Assembly (NCBI GenBank): GCA_028752905.1
Contig: JAQNBH010000015.1
Location: forward strand, 18,642,110-18,706,109
Direction: 5' to 3'
From: Cladorhizidae sp. MBARI D1340-BT2
Lineage: Eukaryota; Porifera; Demospongiae; Poecilosclerida; Cladorhizidae
Length of the DNA stretch: 64,000 nt
Positions 10,910 through 22,896 of the stretch are shown piece after piece. The position numbers and the translations under genes are program-made. Numbering within the stretch: position 1 is the stretch's first letter; every line of letters begins with the position of its first letter. The notes under the pieces were generated by a model, which was not told the DNA's origin, searched no databases, and saw only the letters and a list, made by a program, of their open reading frames with translations.

Positions 10910-13900
10910 GTGAGGTAGGAGATCGAAAGCTATTTCAGAGGCAGTAGCTTTATTATACATCTTTTAATTGTCTGTGCAGTCAAATTGAACACTGTCAAGT
11001 CAGTTTTGAATCTCTCTGCTGGAGACCTTGTCAGGAGGACTGGGCTGTCTCACACAGACGTAGAGAATCTTCTAGAAGCTGCTTCAACTTCTGTGGTCCA
11101 GCATTCAGTGTGTACAACAAATGCTCTACAACTATACAAAGATGCACTCAGCACACCTAACCATGGTAACAAATGGTTCAAGACTGTATTAATCACTATG
11201 CAAGCAAACTAGAGCTCTTTGACCTTGCTACATGCAGTAGAAAAAAATGTATGTTTAGTGGACTACCCACTTTAAGAGTTATGCCAGCATAGCAGTGCAC
11301 TCACTCGGTCTAAGCTGAAGTGTTAGGTATCTAAAATGTGAAGTAAGGTCTCTTTTATGTCAATTCTCTGAGCATTGGGACTAGTCCAAGAGGAACTACC
11401 TTCAGATGACAGCCATTGGAGTTGGTCTTATTGGTGGAACCAAATATGAAATATGAGGGGTGCAAGGGATTTGAATCAATTATCAATTCCAGATCACACG
11501 CAACTTGTACATTTTTTTGTTGGAACCCTTACCCTTATGAAGGCTGTTGACCAGATCCTTTCCCTTCTAACAGTGCTGTTGCAGGTTCAAGGGGGCAAAC
11601 AAGAGACGCATAAGACAAAATAACTACACGTCACAATGTCCTCAAGAATCAATCAACCTGAGATTTACTCTCTCGACATTTCAACTAGATGCCATGCCCA
11701 ATGGGTCTCGTAATAGTGACGAGTTGGATGTAAAGGTTTTGTATTGGTATAATATTCACATAATTATGTCCACCCACAATAAATAAGAGTGGGTCGTCCG
11801 ACTTCAATTTTAAAAATGGACCGGCGTGATCTGGAAATGGTTATCTTAGTGAAAAAAGGTCGAGAAGATTTGAAGATGGAGGGAAAACAACTGGCTGCAC
11901 AAGGGTGTTGATAAACTAATTATAAGCTGTCGGGACAAGGATGCTGGAGCTGATCCATTATGACATCGCTACTCAATTCCTCGACTGGGGTGGTAGATAC
12001 ACCATTAGTCCTGAGGGTGCAGAAACGAGCTTGGCAAGGTAAAAGCGCAGCTCCTCACATTTAGTGCCACTCGTTAATGCTCTCTCTCTTAATTAATGGC
12101 GAGTACAAAAGAAAACAGGCTATAGAGGAGAGGTAGGACCTAGAGCACCAAATATATAAAACGATGTCTGAAGTTATTCTAACCTCTTGCATGGGCTTCC
12201 CTTCAGTACCCCGACAATTCTGTCAGCCAGCAAGCAATTTTGGCGACCTCACTCTTAGTGTCCTCCATCTTCAATTCACGGGAAACTGCTTCCAAGTGGT
12301 CTTTATAAAATCCCCCATATATATGTGTGTTTCACAACCAACTATTGTGTTGCAGGGCACCTGGTTGTGCAACCATGCATAAGTTGTGCATCTTTAAGGA
12401 ACCTGCATGTACACGTATCATATACAAAAGGGACGAATCAAAAATGCTTGCCAAAGTTCTTCAACTTGCCTCACGAGGCATTGCATTCATTTCTAGTATT
12501 GTATCAATCGGGGGAATTGTGTATGTGTATATATATAATGTGCATGTGTATATATATGTGCATGTGTGTATATATATATATAGCAAGTTGGAGAGACAGA
12601 TTTGTGTTCCTCGTGACACACTCGTATATACACGTATCCAACCTCATAAGCCCTCTCTGTGATCAAGTTGTGTCAAGATTTGCAAAGTTGCCACTTTTAA
12701 TCTGTGGCTATATATTATTGTGCATGGGCACAAGTCACGACCTCCCTTTTTTCTTCTTTTCCCCCTTCCTTTGTGGGCCTTTGTGGTCTCAAGATTTGTA
12801 TTATGCGAGTCAATTTTGTTGTTGTTTATAGAATTTTACAGTTTTAAGTGTTTCTTTCAGAAATATAATCGGAGAGGAAGGGGGGGGGGGGGGGGGGGGT
12901 GAGACTACTAGATGTGCAGAGTAAACGACGGCTAACACATCCACATAGATTATGTCATTACAATAACCTCAATAATCAACTTGAAATTGTATTCTCTTGA
13001 CATTGAGGCACTGAGACTCTCGTGAGCCTGCTATATACCGGTAGCTAGCTATTCACCACGTGCTACAAAAACCACACCTATCAGCCTTTTGTATTTCCAC
13101 AACCAAGTAGCTACTACAGTCAGCACTTCTATCAGGCTTGGGTATAAGTTCTAAAATTAGAGCCATTAGTTTGGTTATAAAAGAACTGCATTTCCCAAGG
13201 GCAGATAGATGGTTCTTTGTTTAAAGAACTACCCCGTCCTGCTATGGGTAGCTTTTGTAAGCTCATCCAAGTCAGCTCCTATTGCTGGCAGTATACTGAA
13301 ACAGAACTGGACAGTGAACTTATAGACAAGCTCTTAAAAACACCCCCCCAAAAAACGCTGCATCAGTTCCATAATGCGCTGTTCCAAAGCCACTGAGAAG
13401 CGTTTTGCAAAGTGAGGAAGGAATGAGGATTATTACTCCAGAGAAGCAGTGGTGCCTGGATAACGTGCTCTTCAATAAGCGGGGGAGAAAGCAGTTGAGA
13501 GAATGTGAGCTCATTCACCTGAGTGAGGTTCACATGCAATCATGCGCAGCAGAGGCTCTGATGCCACCTCCCTCCAGGTCAATTATTTAACAAATTCAGA
13601 GTGTAATGGACCAACAGAGGATGCATAACAGGAAACATATCAATGCACTTTCTCAGAGGACAAGTAACAGGAAAGCTATTAAAGCACTCTTCCAATGGAT
13701 GCACTTTCTCACAAGACACACAGCCCACACAATGAATTGGATGATTGTTGTGGTAGTGAAGATCTGAAAGTGCTCGCTGAATCAACAGGAGTAAAATGCG
13801 ACTTGCACATGTCGAAAGGTTCTGCTATGGGGTTTGTTGGAGCAATAGGTCATTATAATCACCTTCTCAATAATCAACTTGAAATTGTATTCACTCGACG

Positions 13901-16900
13901 TTTCATGATGAAGGCTAGAGCATTTAGTCAAAATGTCGAGAGAATACAATTTCAAGTTGTTGTAAGGTCAGTGGGTAGAAGAATTGTGAGTCTACCCAAA
14001 CAACTTTCTATAGCCTTATGGCTGATGAGTGCATGAGCACCACAACACTAGAAGAGCTGCCATTTCTTGTCGGTGGGTTGAAGGTGTCATGGCAGTAGAA
14101 CATCTCTAGGAAGCATGCCCATCAAGAAGGTTGTTGCAAAGTTTATGCACTCTACCATGATGGGATTTCCAAACTCAAAAGACATGGAACGTAATAAGTG
14201 TGTTGGAATGAGATTTGATGAGGCAGCAAGCATTTTCTGGGAACAAAGAATGGTGTCCAAAGCCTACTGAAAAGGAATTCCCCCTGTGCTTCATAAGAGG
14301 ATTGTCATTGCCATCTGCATGCTGAAGCTTCTAATCCTGCCCAACAGGCCAGCTTTGTGAAAATGCTTCCAACTCCTCTCGCAAGAGAACAGAGAAGTTG
14401 AAGGGGTGTTACGACATGTGATTGACCTTCCTGAGCTCACAAACCTTTGCCACATGTTGGGTTGTCGCATGAAAGGTGCATAAAAGAAATATGCAGTGCA
14501 TTAGTGCACACACTTAATGATGTATATGAGGAGAGCCATGCACTAGAAGCTCTGGGAGAAGCTCAGCTAGAGCTGCTCTTCACCTTTTGGACTACTTTTT
14601 GCCTCATGTTGCAAAATGAGCAAAACTCTACAGACTGAAAAGCTGGAAGTAATTGCAGTGCCTGTCCTTGTGGACTACGTGATCCATTCACTGGATGAGC
14701 TGGAAGTAACTGCAGTGCCTGTCCTTGTGGACTATGTGATCCACTCACTGGATGAGCTGGAAGTAACTGCAGTGCCTGTCCTTGTGGACTATGTGATCCA
14801 CTCACTGGATGAGCTGGAAGTAACCGCAGTGCCTGCCCTACGTGATCCACTCACTGGATGAGCTGGAAGTAACTGCAGTGCCTGCCCTTGTGGACTACGT
14901 GATCCACTCACTGGATGAGCTGGAAGTAACTGCAGGGAGTGCCTGTCCTTGTGGACTACGTGATCCACTCACTGGATGAGCTGGAAGTAACTGCAGTGCC
15001 TGTCCTTGTGGACTACGTGATCCACTCACTGTATAGATATTGCACATGCTTATGGACTTTGTCAACTAATTCCCCACAAGCAAGCGATGTAAAAATACTT
15101 AATTTTCAACTGTCTCCACCCCCTCCCCATTTCTTAAAAGAAACCTTGAGTTGGATTTTAAGATTGACTTCGATGATAGCTGAATATATATAATGGTGGC
15201 TCATCTGGTCAGAGATTCACCATGGGTTTGTGTCAAACTGCAGGTAGGCTGAGCACTGACTGTGCATGTTTGGATGATCTCCTGCGCGGTGGCTTATTGG
15301 TGCCGGGTATCAATGAAGTGGCAGGCACTAGTGCAGCCGGAAAGACCCAGCTCTGTCTCCAGCTTTGCCTCATTGCACAAGTGCCTAGGGAAAATGGTGG
15401 ACTTAATGGAAGTAAGCACACACACGCACACACATGCACACATGCACACACCCTCTCTCCCTCCAAAAAAAGACAACAAACAAACTAACAAAATAACCCC
15501 CTCCCCCCACCCCCCCCCCCCCCCCCCCCTCCCCTCCCCTCCTCTCCCCCCAAAAATAGCATTGGTGTGCAAAATGGATGTGTGTACATGCTTGTCATTC
15601 ATTCCATGGGTAAAGTGTCTTCCTCTGTACAGTATTGTTAGAGTGCTGCCACATTAGTGATGTCAAAGCATTCCCTACCCCCATACCATAATAATATTAT
15701 TATCAAAGCACCCTGTACCCTCATATCATCATATCAAACTATAAAGCCTACCTACCAAACTATTAAAGCAACCCTTACCTCCACACCAAACTATTAAAGT
15801 ATCCCTTACCTCCATACCAAACTATTAAAGCATCCCTTACCTCTACACCAAACTATTAAAGCACCCCTTACCCTCCATGCCAAACTATTAAAGCATCACT
15901 TACCTCCATACCAAACTATTAAAGTATCCCTTACCTCCATACCAAACTATTAAAGCATCCCTTACCTCCATACCAAACTATTAAAACATCCCTTACCCTC
16001 CATACCAAACTATTAAATCATCCCTTACCCTCCATACCAAACTATTAAAGCATCACTTACCTCCAACCAAACTATTAAAGGATCACTTACCTCCAACCAA
16101 ACTATTAAAGGATCCCTTACCTCCATACCAAACTATTAAAGCACCCTTACCTCCATACCAAACTATTAAAGTATCCCTTACCTCCATACCAAACTATTAA
16201 AGCACCCTTGCCTCCATACCAAACTATTAAAGTATCCCTTACCTCCATACCAAACTATTAAAGTATCCCTTACCTCCATACCAAACTATTAAAGTATCCC
16301 TTACCTCCATACCAAACTATTAAAGTATCCCTTACTTCCATACCAAACTATTAAAGCATCCCTTACCTCCACACCAAACTATTAAATCATCCCTTACCCT
16401 CCATACCAAACTATTAAAGCATCACTTACCTCCATACCAAACTATTAAAGCAACCCTTACCTCCATACCAAACTATTAAAGTATCCCTTACCTCCATACC
16501 AAACTATTAAAGCAATACTTACCTCCATACCAAACTATTAAAGCATCCCTTACCCTCCATACCAAACTATTAAAGCAACCCTTACCTCCATACCAAACTA
16601 TTAAAGCAACCCTTACCTCCATACCAAACTATTAAAGTATCCCTTACCTTCATACCAAACTATTAAAGCAACCCTTACCTCCATACCAAACTATTAAAGC
16701 ATCCCTTACCTCCAACCAAACTATTAAAGCATCCCTTACCTCCATACCAAACTATTAAAGCATCCCTTACCTCCATACCAAACTATTAAAGTATCCCTTA
16801 CCTCCAACCAAACTATTAAAGCATCCCTTACCTCCATACCAAACTATTAAAGTATCCCTTACCCTCCATACCAAACTATTAAAGCACCCCTTACCTCCAT

Positions 16901-19900
16901 ACCAAACTATTAAAGCATCACTTACCTCCATATCAAACTATTAAAGCATCCCTTACCTCCATACCAAACTATTAAAGCATCCCTTACCTCCATGCCAAAC
17001 TATTAAAGTATCCCTTACCTCCATACCAAACTATTAAAGCATCACTTACCTCCATACCAAACTATTAAAGCATCCCTTACCTCCATACCAAACTATTAAA
17101 GTATCCCTTACCTCCATACCAAACTATTAAAGTATCCCTTACATCCATACCAAACTATTAAAGCATCCCTTACCTCCATACCAAACTATTAAAGTATCCC
17201 TTACCTCCATACCAAACTATTAAAGTATCCCTTACCTCCACACGAATTAAAGCATAGAGGTAAGTGATGCTTTAATAGTTTGGTATGGAGGTAAGGGATA
17301 CTTTAATAGTTTGGTATGGAGGTAAGGGATGCTTTAATAGTTTGGTATGGGATGCTTTAATAGTTTGGTATGGAGGTAAGTGATGCTTTAATAGTTTGGT
17401 ATGGAGGTAAGTGATGCTTTAATAGTTTGGTATGGAGGTAAGGGATACTTTAATAGTTTGGTATGGAGGTAAGGGATGCTTTAATAGTTTGGTATGGAGG
17501 GCAAGGGATGCTTTAATAGTTTGGTATGGAGGTAAGGGATGCTTTAATAGTTTGGTATGGAGGTAAGGGATGCTTAGTTTGGTATGGAGGTAGGCGGTGC
17601 TTGAGGAATTATAAGTGTCAAGTCTTTCACAGTTGCAGAACTAAGGCAATGCCCGTGTACATAGTGACGTGATACAGGTGAAATTGCTTTAAACGTACTT
17701 CACGGCTGCTGTATATCTGGCTAGAGAGAAAAAAATTACACGAGCACATGCCCGCCTCTCCCCTCTAGGCGCCGTGTATGTGTGCACAGAGGATGCCTTC
17801 CCCAGCAAGCGGTGGAAGCAGCTGGCTACAGCCTTTGTCTCCAAGTACAAAAATCTGGCCTGTACTGTGGACCAGTTGTCCAACAACCTCTATGTGGAAC
17901 ATGCTGCGACTCTAGTAAGCTGTGAAGCATCATGCTCATCGCATCCTACTGGCAATACCTTTTAGACACATATTATATGATGTGCTAATCTCACGTAGCT
18001 GACACTTGGCCCCTTTTGCTTTGGGCAGGGGGGGAAAGGGTCTAGCACAGTTGCTGTAGGGGATTTTGTTCCGAATGCACTAACAATCTCGGTGTATTTG
18101 TGGTCATGCATCAGGGTGTGTGTGTGTGGGTGGGGGGGGGGGGAGAAGAGCCACTTTACAGTAGAACCATTGCTGATGCCACTCTCCAGCCCCGAGATTC
18201 AAATGACCACTATGATTGCGGTTCACGGAATAAATTTCTCTCAGCAATATGCCGGGTGTTTTCCCAATGTAAAATAGGTAAAGGGTTGCTAACAGTTTAG
18301 TGCATACCCCCATGACACAAAGAACGGTTGTTACATAATTGGTTTTGTCCATTGTTGTGTATGCATACACATACCTGCATCATCAGTCCTCCTTGAGTAT
18401 GCAGCTGCATTACAAGCTCCCCTCTCTGCTGGCTCAGCAGCCAGTGAAGCTTGTGGTAATTGACTCGCTGGCTGCTCTGTTCCGAGTGGAGCTGGGAGCA
18501 GCTGCACAAGCAGTGCAGAGAGCCAAACTGCTGAGGGAGTTTGGACATCAACTGAAGATGCTGAGCGAGAGACATTCAGCTGCTGTGGTGTGTGTCAACC
18601 AGGTGAGTCAGTTATCTTGCGATGATTAAAATTAAAAAAATTCTGTATATAATGCCTGCATGCTCCCCCACAAGCCTTTAATAGCATGAGCTTCTGCATT
18701 CTATTTAGCACAGTCGTCTGTAATAAGCTCTGAACAAACTCTCAGTTCACATACAGTAGAATATAATGACTTGTTCAATAATCAACTTCAATTTACTCCT
18801 CGACTTTTGGCTAGATGAGCTAGAGCATCTAGCCTTCATCAGGAGTAGAGCTAGAGCATCTAGTCTTCATCAGTAATAAAGCTAGAGCATCTAGCCTTCA
18901 TCAGGAATAAAGCTAGAGCATCTAGCCTTCATCAGGAGTAGAGCTAGAGCATCTAGCCTTCATCAGGAATAAGGCTAGAGCATCTAGCCTTCATCAGGAA
19001 TAAAGCTAGAGCATCTAGCCTTCATCAGGAGTAGAGCTAGAGCATCTAGCCTTCATCAGGAATAAGGCTAGAGCATCTAGCCTTCATCAGGAATAAAGCT
19101 AGAGCATCTAGCCTTCATCAGGAATAAAGCTAGAGCATCTAGTCTTCATCAGGAATAAAGCTAGAGCATCTAGCCTTCATCAGGAATAAAGCTAGAGCAT
19201 CTAGTCTTCATCAGGAATAAAGCTAGAGCATCTAGCCTTCATCAGGAATAAAGCTAGGGCATCTAGCCTTCATCAGGAATAAGGCTAGAGCATCTAGCCT
19301 TCATCAGGAATAAAGCTAGAGCATCTAGCCTTCATCAGGAATAAAGCTAGAGCATCTAGCCTTCATCAGGAATAAGGCTAGGGCATCTAGCCTTCATCAG
19401 GAATAAGGCTAGAGCATCTAGCCTTCATCAGGAATAAAGCTAGAGCATCTAGCCTTCATCAGGAATAAAGCTAGAGCATCTAGTCTTCATCAGGAATAAA
19501 GCTAGAGCATCTAGCCTTCATCAGGAATAAAGCTAGGGCATCTAGCCTTCATCAGGAATAAGGCTAGAGCATCTAGCCTTCATCAGGAATAAGGCTAGAG
19601 CATCTAGCCTTCATCAGGAATAAAGCTAGAGCATCTAGCAGAAAAGCAGTTGTTTATTGAGAAAGTCATTTTATATAGTTGTCTATGGTGGTGTCCTCTT
19701 CCATGTCAGCTTCATCACTCGTGAAGTGATCCTCACCAGTTGCTCCCTATGACCTTCATTGTGGAGTGGGTCGGTCTCATCGCTGACAATAGCTTGTTAG
19801 CTGTAACATCACCCACATGTCCTCACAACCAGTCATCCTCTGAGCCACATTTCCTCACAACCAGTCATCCTCTGAGCCACATGTCCTCACAACCAGTCAT

Positions 19901-22011
19901 CCTCTGAGCCACATGTCCTCACAACCAGTCATCCTCTGAGCCACATGTCCTCACAACCAGTCATCCTCTGAGCCACATTTCCTCACAACCAGTCATCCTC
20001 TGAGCCACATGTCCTCACAACCAGTCATCCTCTGAGCCACATGTCCTCACAACCAGTCATCCTCTGAGCCACATGTCCTCACAACCAGTCATCCTCTGAG
20101 CCACATTTCCTCACAACCAGTCATCCTCTGAGCCACATATATTCACAACCAGTCATCCTCTGAGCCACATGTCCTCACAACCAGTCATCCTCTGAGCCAC
20201 ATGTCCTCACAACCAGTCATCCTCTGAGCCACATGTCCTCACAACCAGTCATCCTCTGACACATGTCCTCACAACCAGTCATCCTCTGAGCCACATATAT
20301 TCACAGAGATGCCGCAACTTTTGAATGATTCGCTCATTGGTTTCTTCGCAGATGGACACTGCTCGCGGCCACTCTCCTTGCAAATTACTTAAGGACATTA
20401 ATTATTTATGCTGCGTGGGTTTCATAATACTGGGCTAGGCTTCACTTGTGGGCATGCACATTATCTCTTTTATTCAGGTTAGTAACACTCAGCGAGCTAT
20501 TCAAGGTATGCATGAGGATGTATGGAATTGGGTGTGAACCTGCAATAACCCTTTACCTGGCTTCTGTCACACATGGACGCTTCTTGCATTAACACCCCTT
20601 TAACTGATTTGTGTAACAACTGACGATCCTTTACCACATCATGTTATCTGCTTTCGGTGCTTGGACCCTTCTTGTGTCTTGTGAATGGTTTCTTGCGTTA
20701 ATACATTATGAAGTGTGAACGATGCATCTTATCACACACCTCTACCTCATTGGCACAGTGTGAAGGGGATCTTAACTTCCCTTTTCTTATTTGCCGGAAT
20801 ATCGGACACACCGAAGTATAAATCGCTCCGCCAAAGTTAGTCATAGTTATGAAATGTTTGTAAATGCTGGATCCGCGGAGCATGCATACAAAAATAAAGC
20901 GCCCATCTAGCAGTAAGCAGGAGCTACTCTGACCTCAACTCGATGTGATATGGCTGATCTCATTTATAATGTTGTCAACTCGATCTTCTTCTCCTCGCAC
21001 CAGTTTTCTTTACCTACTCTGTACTCCCTTTCAGCTCTTCAATTCTCAGACTTCTCTGCCAAATCCAACCTTGAGCTTAAAAGCTGCAGTATATATAGAT
21101 AGCTCATTGGCTTAGTTCAAGAAATTTCTGTCACGCTTAAAATAATTTTTAGAGCACTGCAGTTAGCTGCAGTATGTGGTCATCCCCATCCTCCAATTAT
21201 TCACTGCAACTTGTATTCCAGAAAAACTGGCACATAATAAGTTACAACCCTGATAGGAGAGAAGGATTTGGAGCTGCTATACTGCAGCCTATATGTACCC
21301 TTCCCTTAACCTCACTAGTCTGCCTCACTAGTCTGCATGCCTCCAGAACTTGAAGTCCCTTTACCTCACTAGTGCATGCATCCATAACTTGACGTCCCTT
21401 TACTTCACTAGTCCATAGCTTGACGTCCCTTTACCTTACTAGTCTGCATGCCTCCAGAACTTGGGTAACATTTGTTATTGCCTGATTGTGTGTAGGTGAC
21501 GGCAGCCATGAACAGCAGGACCTCGGATGGTGTCCGGCCAGCCCTGGGGCTCACATGGGCGGATATAGTCACCACTAGACTCATGATGACACGCCCTGAA
21601 GGGGTGGACTCCAAGGAAGAATGCTCGAAGGTGCATATACATCACTGACCAATGGCTCCACATGCAGATCCTCTGCGGAGTTGGGTGCATCAACAGTTTG
21701 TAAGGCATGCATGTTGCCGCACTTTGACCTTACTTAGTTTGGAATTTTTTTATTATCTGGAATTAATTAATTTTATTATTATTATTATTTTTTTTTTTTT
21801 TTACATTTAAGATCTTAAAGAGATCCATGTTGTATCTTTAAAGTTGGTTCGTTCTGACTGCAGGGCCAGATATCTCAGATATAGATCAGCTCCAAAGAGT
21901 TATGCATACTGTGAGAGTGCTATATAGACAATCCAGTTCTTTTTTGTTCTTGTTTTTTGTTTCCCAACGTTTAAAATTGAAATTAATGTTTTTCACTTTT
22001 TTTAATTTTAA

Positions 22012-22045
<34 letters not shown>

Positions 22046-22896
22046 TTTTGAATTTGAATTTGTCAACAACCACGAATTCCAGATTCACAGTATTCACAGT
22101 AACCACAATAGGGATTTTCAAGCTATTCAGTTGGCCCCATCCTGAGCAGCAGCTGCAGTGCTCACAGCGTTATTGGTCGGCTATGACTAGGCCATAACAT
22201 TACACCATTTGGTTATGAAGGCCGTTTCTGAGGTGTGTTTTAATTTTTATTTAACCTGCGAATAGGTACGACACAGAGCAAGCGGAGCATGTGGTGAGGC
22301 TTCCATTTTGTGCTACACAAATCCACGAACATTTCCGTGCGAATATTTAACTCCTCACATCATTAGAGAGATAAATGAGATAAATGCAGAATTATAATCT
22401 CACTAACCAATTTTTTTTTTCCCCAAAAATTTAATATTTAATTTAATTTAATTTTTTATGAGGGGGGAGGTAAGGTGTTCTGGTCATCTAGACTTTGATA
22501 TCATTGCCATACCAGTGGGCAGAGGAGAGAAGCTAGCTTGGATGAGTGAAGAGGAGAGCCTAGCAATCTCATATCAGCTTTAAAGTTTCTCATTGGAACC
22601 ATCGTACGTACCAGGCTGAGAAGGGAAAAAAAATTAACAGTAAAAAGACAATTTATACTAATTATTAAAACACTAGGGTGTTCTCAAAAGTGAACCTTCT
22701 TATCCAATTAATGCTCGGCAATTAACCCCACCCAATGATCTTGTGATGTTCTCTCCCTCCCTCCCACCATGCACGTACATGTCAGGAGCCGCAGAGGATG
22801 CTGAGGAGACTGGAAGTGCTGCTCGCACCTCACCTCCCTCCCTCCTCCATGCAGTATTACATAGACACCGACGGCATCAAGACTGCTCAGCTCTGA
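10834..22896 (+). CDS. XRCC3: XRCC3, RAD51 paralogue for homologous recombination (complete)
   Basis: XRCC3 pairs with RAD51C (CX3 complex) in the nucleus and acts in recombination repair and Holliday-junction processing. Seven exons join in frame: 10834-10909, 10980-11165, 15244-15411, 17769-17914, 18387-18602, 21496-21630, 22786-22896, giving 345 codons and a TGA; human XRCC3 has 346 residues. Seen: an N-terminal helical domain with [13 protein letters not shown], the family phrase [19 protein letters not shown], Walker A GTSAAGKT (115-122), [14 protein letters not shown], Walker B LVVID (about 214-218), [10 protein letters not shown] (L2 side) and the C-terminal [20 protein letters not shown]. 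Both nucleotide-binding motifs are intact. Transcribed away from STIP1. Introns 2, 3 and 5 are swollen by minisatellites. Confidence 0.95.
10980..11165 (+). CDS. XRCC3: XRCC3 exon 2
   Basis: [20 protein letters not shown] and ENLLEAAS, the N-terminal helix-hairpin-helix-like region. Acceptor GCAG, donor GTAACA, phase 1 to 1. Confidence 0.9.
12945..13065. repeat. Palindromic dispersed element, copy C (partial)
   Basis: Contains CAATAATCAACTTGAAATTG followed by TATTCTCTTGACATT, then TATACCGGTAGCTAGCTATT and CACCACGTG, the latter shared with copy A (4357-4385). The opposite arm is not seen, so the copy seems truncated. Confidence 0.5.
13845..13980. repeat. Palindromic dispersed element, copy D
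   Basis: Left arm has CAACTTGAAATTGTATTCAC and TCGACGTTTC; right arm has ATGTCGAGAGAATACAATTT and CAAGTTG, the reverse complement. The centre is TGATGAAGGCTAGAGCATTT. A compact foldback without coding capacity. Confidence 0.65.
14640..15030. repeat. Minisatellite, 57-bp unit, XRCC3 intron 2
   Basis: About seven units of 57 bp, each with GAGCTGGAAGTAACTGCAGT and GGACTACGTGATCCACTCAC. Because 57 is divisible by three, one frame stays open ([14 protein letters not shown]...), but this lies in an intron and one unit is shortened. Confidence 0.9.
15244..15411 (+). CDS. XRCC3: XRCC3 exon 3 (Walker A)
   Basis: [28 protein letters not shown] and [10 protein letters not shown]. Acceptor GCAG, donor GTAAGC, phase 1 to 1. 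Confidence 0.93.
15752..17598. repeat. Minisatellite, 31-bp unit, with orientation switch, XRCC3 intron 3
   Basis: About forty-eight units in one orientation (ACCAAACTATTAAAG plus CATCCCTTACCTCCAT) from 15752 to about 17252, then about eleven units in reverse complement (TTTAATAGTTTGGTATGGAG) from about 17257 to 17598. The switch point is near 17240-17262. Intron 3 also has a C-rich run (about 15498-15545) and CA repeats near 15417-15450. Confidence 0.95.
17769..17914 (+). CDS. XRCC3: XRCC3 exon 4
   Basis: [19 protein letters not shown] then [11 protein letters not shown]. Acceptor CTAG, donor GTAAGC, phase 1 to 0. Confidence 0.93.
18387..18602 (+). CDS. XRCC3: XRCC3 exon 5 (Walker B)
   Basis: [20 protein letters not shown] and SAAVVCVNQ. 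Acceptor TCAG, donor GTGAGT, phase 0 to 0. Confidence 0.93.
18750..19690. repeat. Palindromic dispersed element, copy E, expanded into a 31-bp minisatellite (18819-19640)
   Basis: The left side (18768-18820) has TTCAATAATCAACTTCAATT and the right side (about 19640-19665) has TTTATTGAGAAAGTCATTTT, both ends of the palindromic family. Between them lie about twenty-six 31-bp units, each with GCTAGAGCATCTAGC and CTTCATCAGG. GCTAGA and TCTAGC are reverse complements, so every unit can form a small hairpin. Confidence 0.85.
19813..20305. repeat. Minisatellite, 32-bp unit, XRCC3 intron 5
   Basis: About fifteen units of 32 bp, each with CACATGTCCTCACAACCAGT and CATCCTCTGAGC; a few units read ATTTCC or ATATATTC in place of ATGTCC. 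Confidence 0.93.
20306..21495. other. Remainder of XRCC3 intron 5
   Basis: Non-coding. Contains dispersed-repeat family 2 copy 2 (about 21205-21295) and a short imperfect triplication of CCTTTACCTCACTAGT-like sequence near 21300-21460. Intron 6 (21631-22785) holds T-rich and ATT-repeat tracts (about 21769-21800, 22012-22046) and nothing else. Confidence 0.5.
21205..21295 (+). repeat. Dispersed repeat family 2, copy 2
   Basis: Same orientation as the copy at 9440-9535; shared landmarks TATTCCAG and GGATTTGGAG. Confidence 0.45.
21496..21630 (+). CDS. XRCC3: XRCC3 exon 6
   Basis: [20 protein letters not shown], then [13 protein letters not shown]. Acceptor GTAG, donor GTGCAT, phase 0 to 0. Confidence 0.88.
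22786..22896 (+). CDS. XRCC3: XRCC3 exon 7 with stop
   Basis: [20 protein letters not shown] then [13 protein letters not shown] and TGA at 22894-22896. Acceptor TCAG. No AATAAA was noticed shortly downstream. Confidence 0.9.
   Translation, partial: EPQRMLRRLEVLLAPHLPPSSMQYYIDTDGIKTAQL

Larger units (their letters stand above)
11166..15243. other. XRCC3 intron 2
   Basis: Holds palindromic element copies B (about 11630-11720), C (about 12945-13065) and D (13845-13980), an AT/GT microsatellite (about 12520-12592), a 19-G run (about 12881-12899), a coding-like relic of unknown kind (about 14110-14480; phrases such as [18 protein letters not shown] with stops) and a 57-bp minisatellite. Confidence 0.55.

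Noticed and set aside
14110..14480. Coding-like relic in XRCC3 intron 2
   Set aside because: Several stops and no recognisable family; mentioned only in the intron entry.
15752..17250. CRISPR-like array of 31-bp repeats
   Set aside because: Units are contiguous without unique spacers and lie in an intron of an animal gene.
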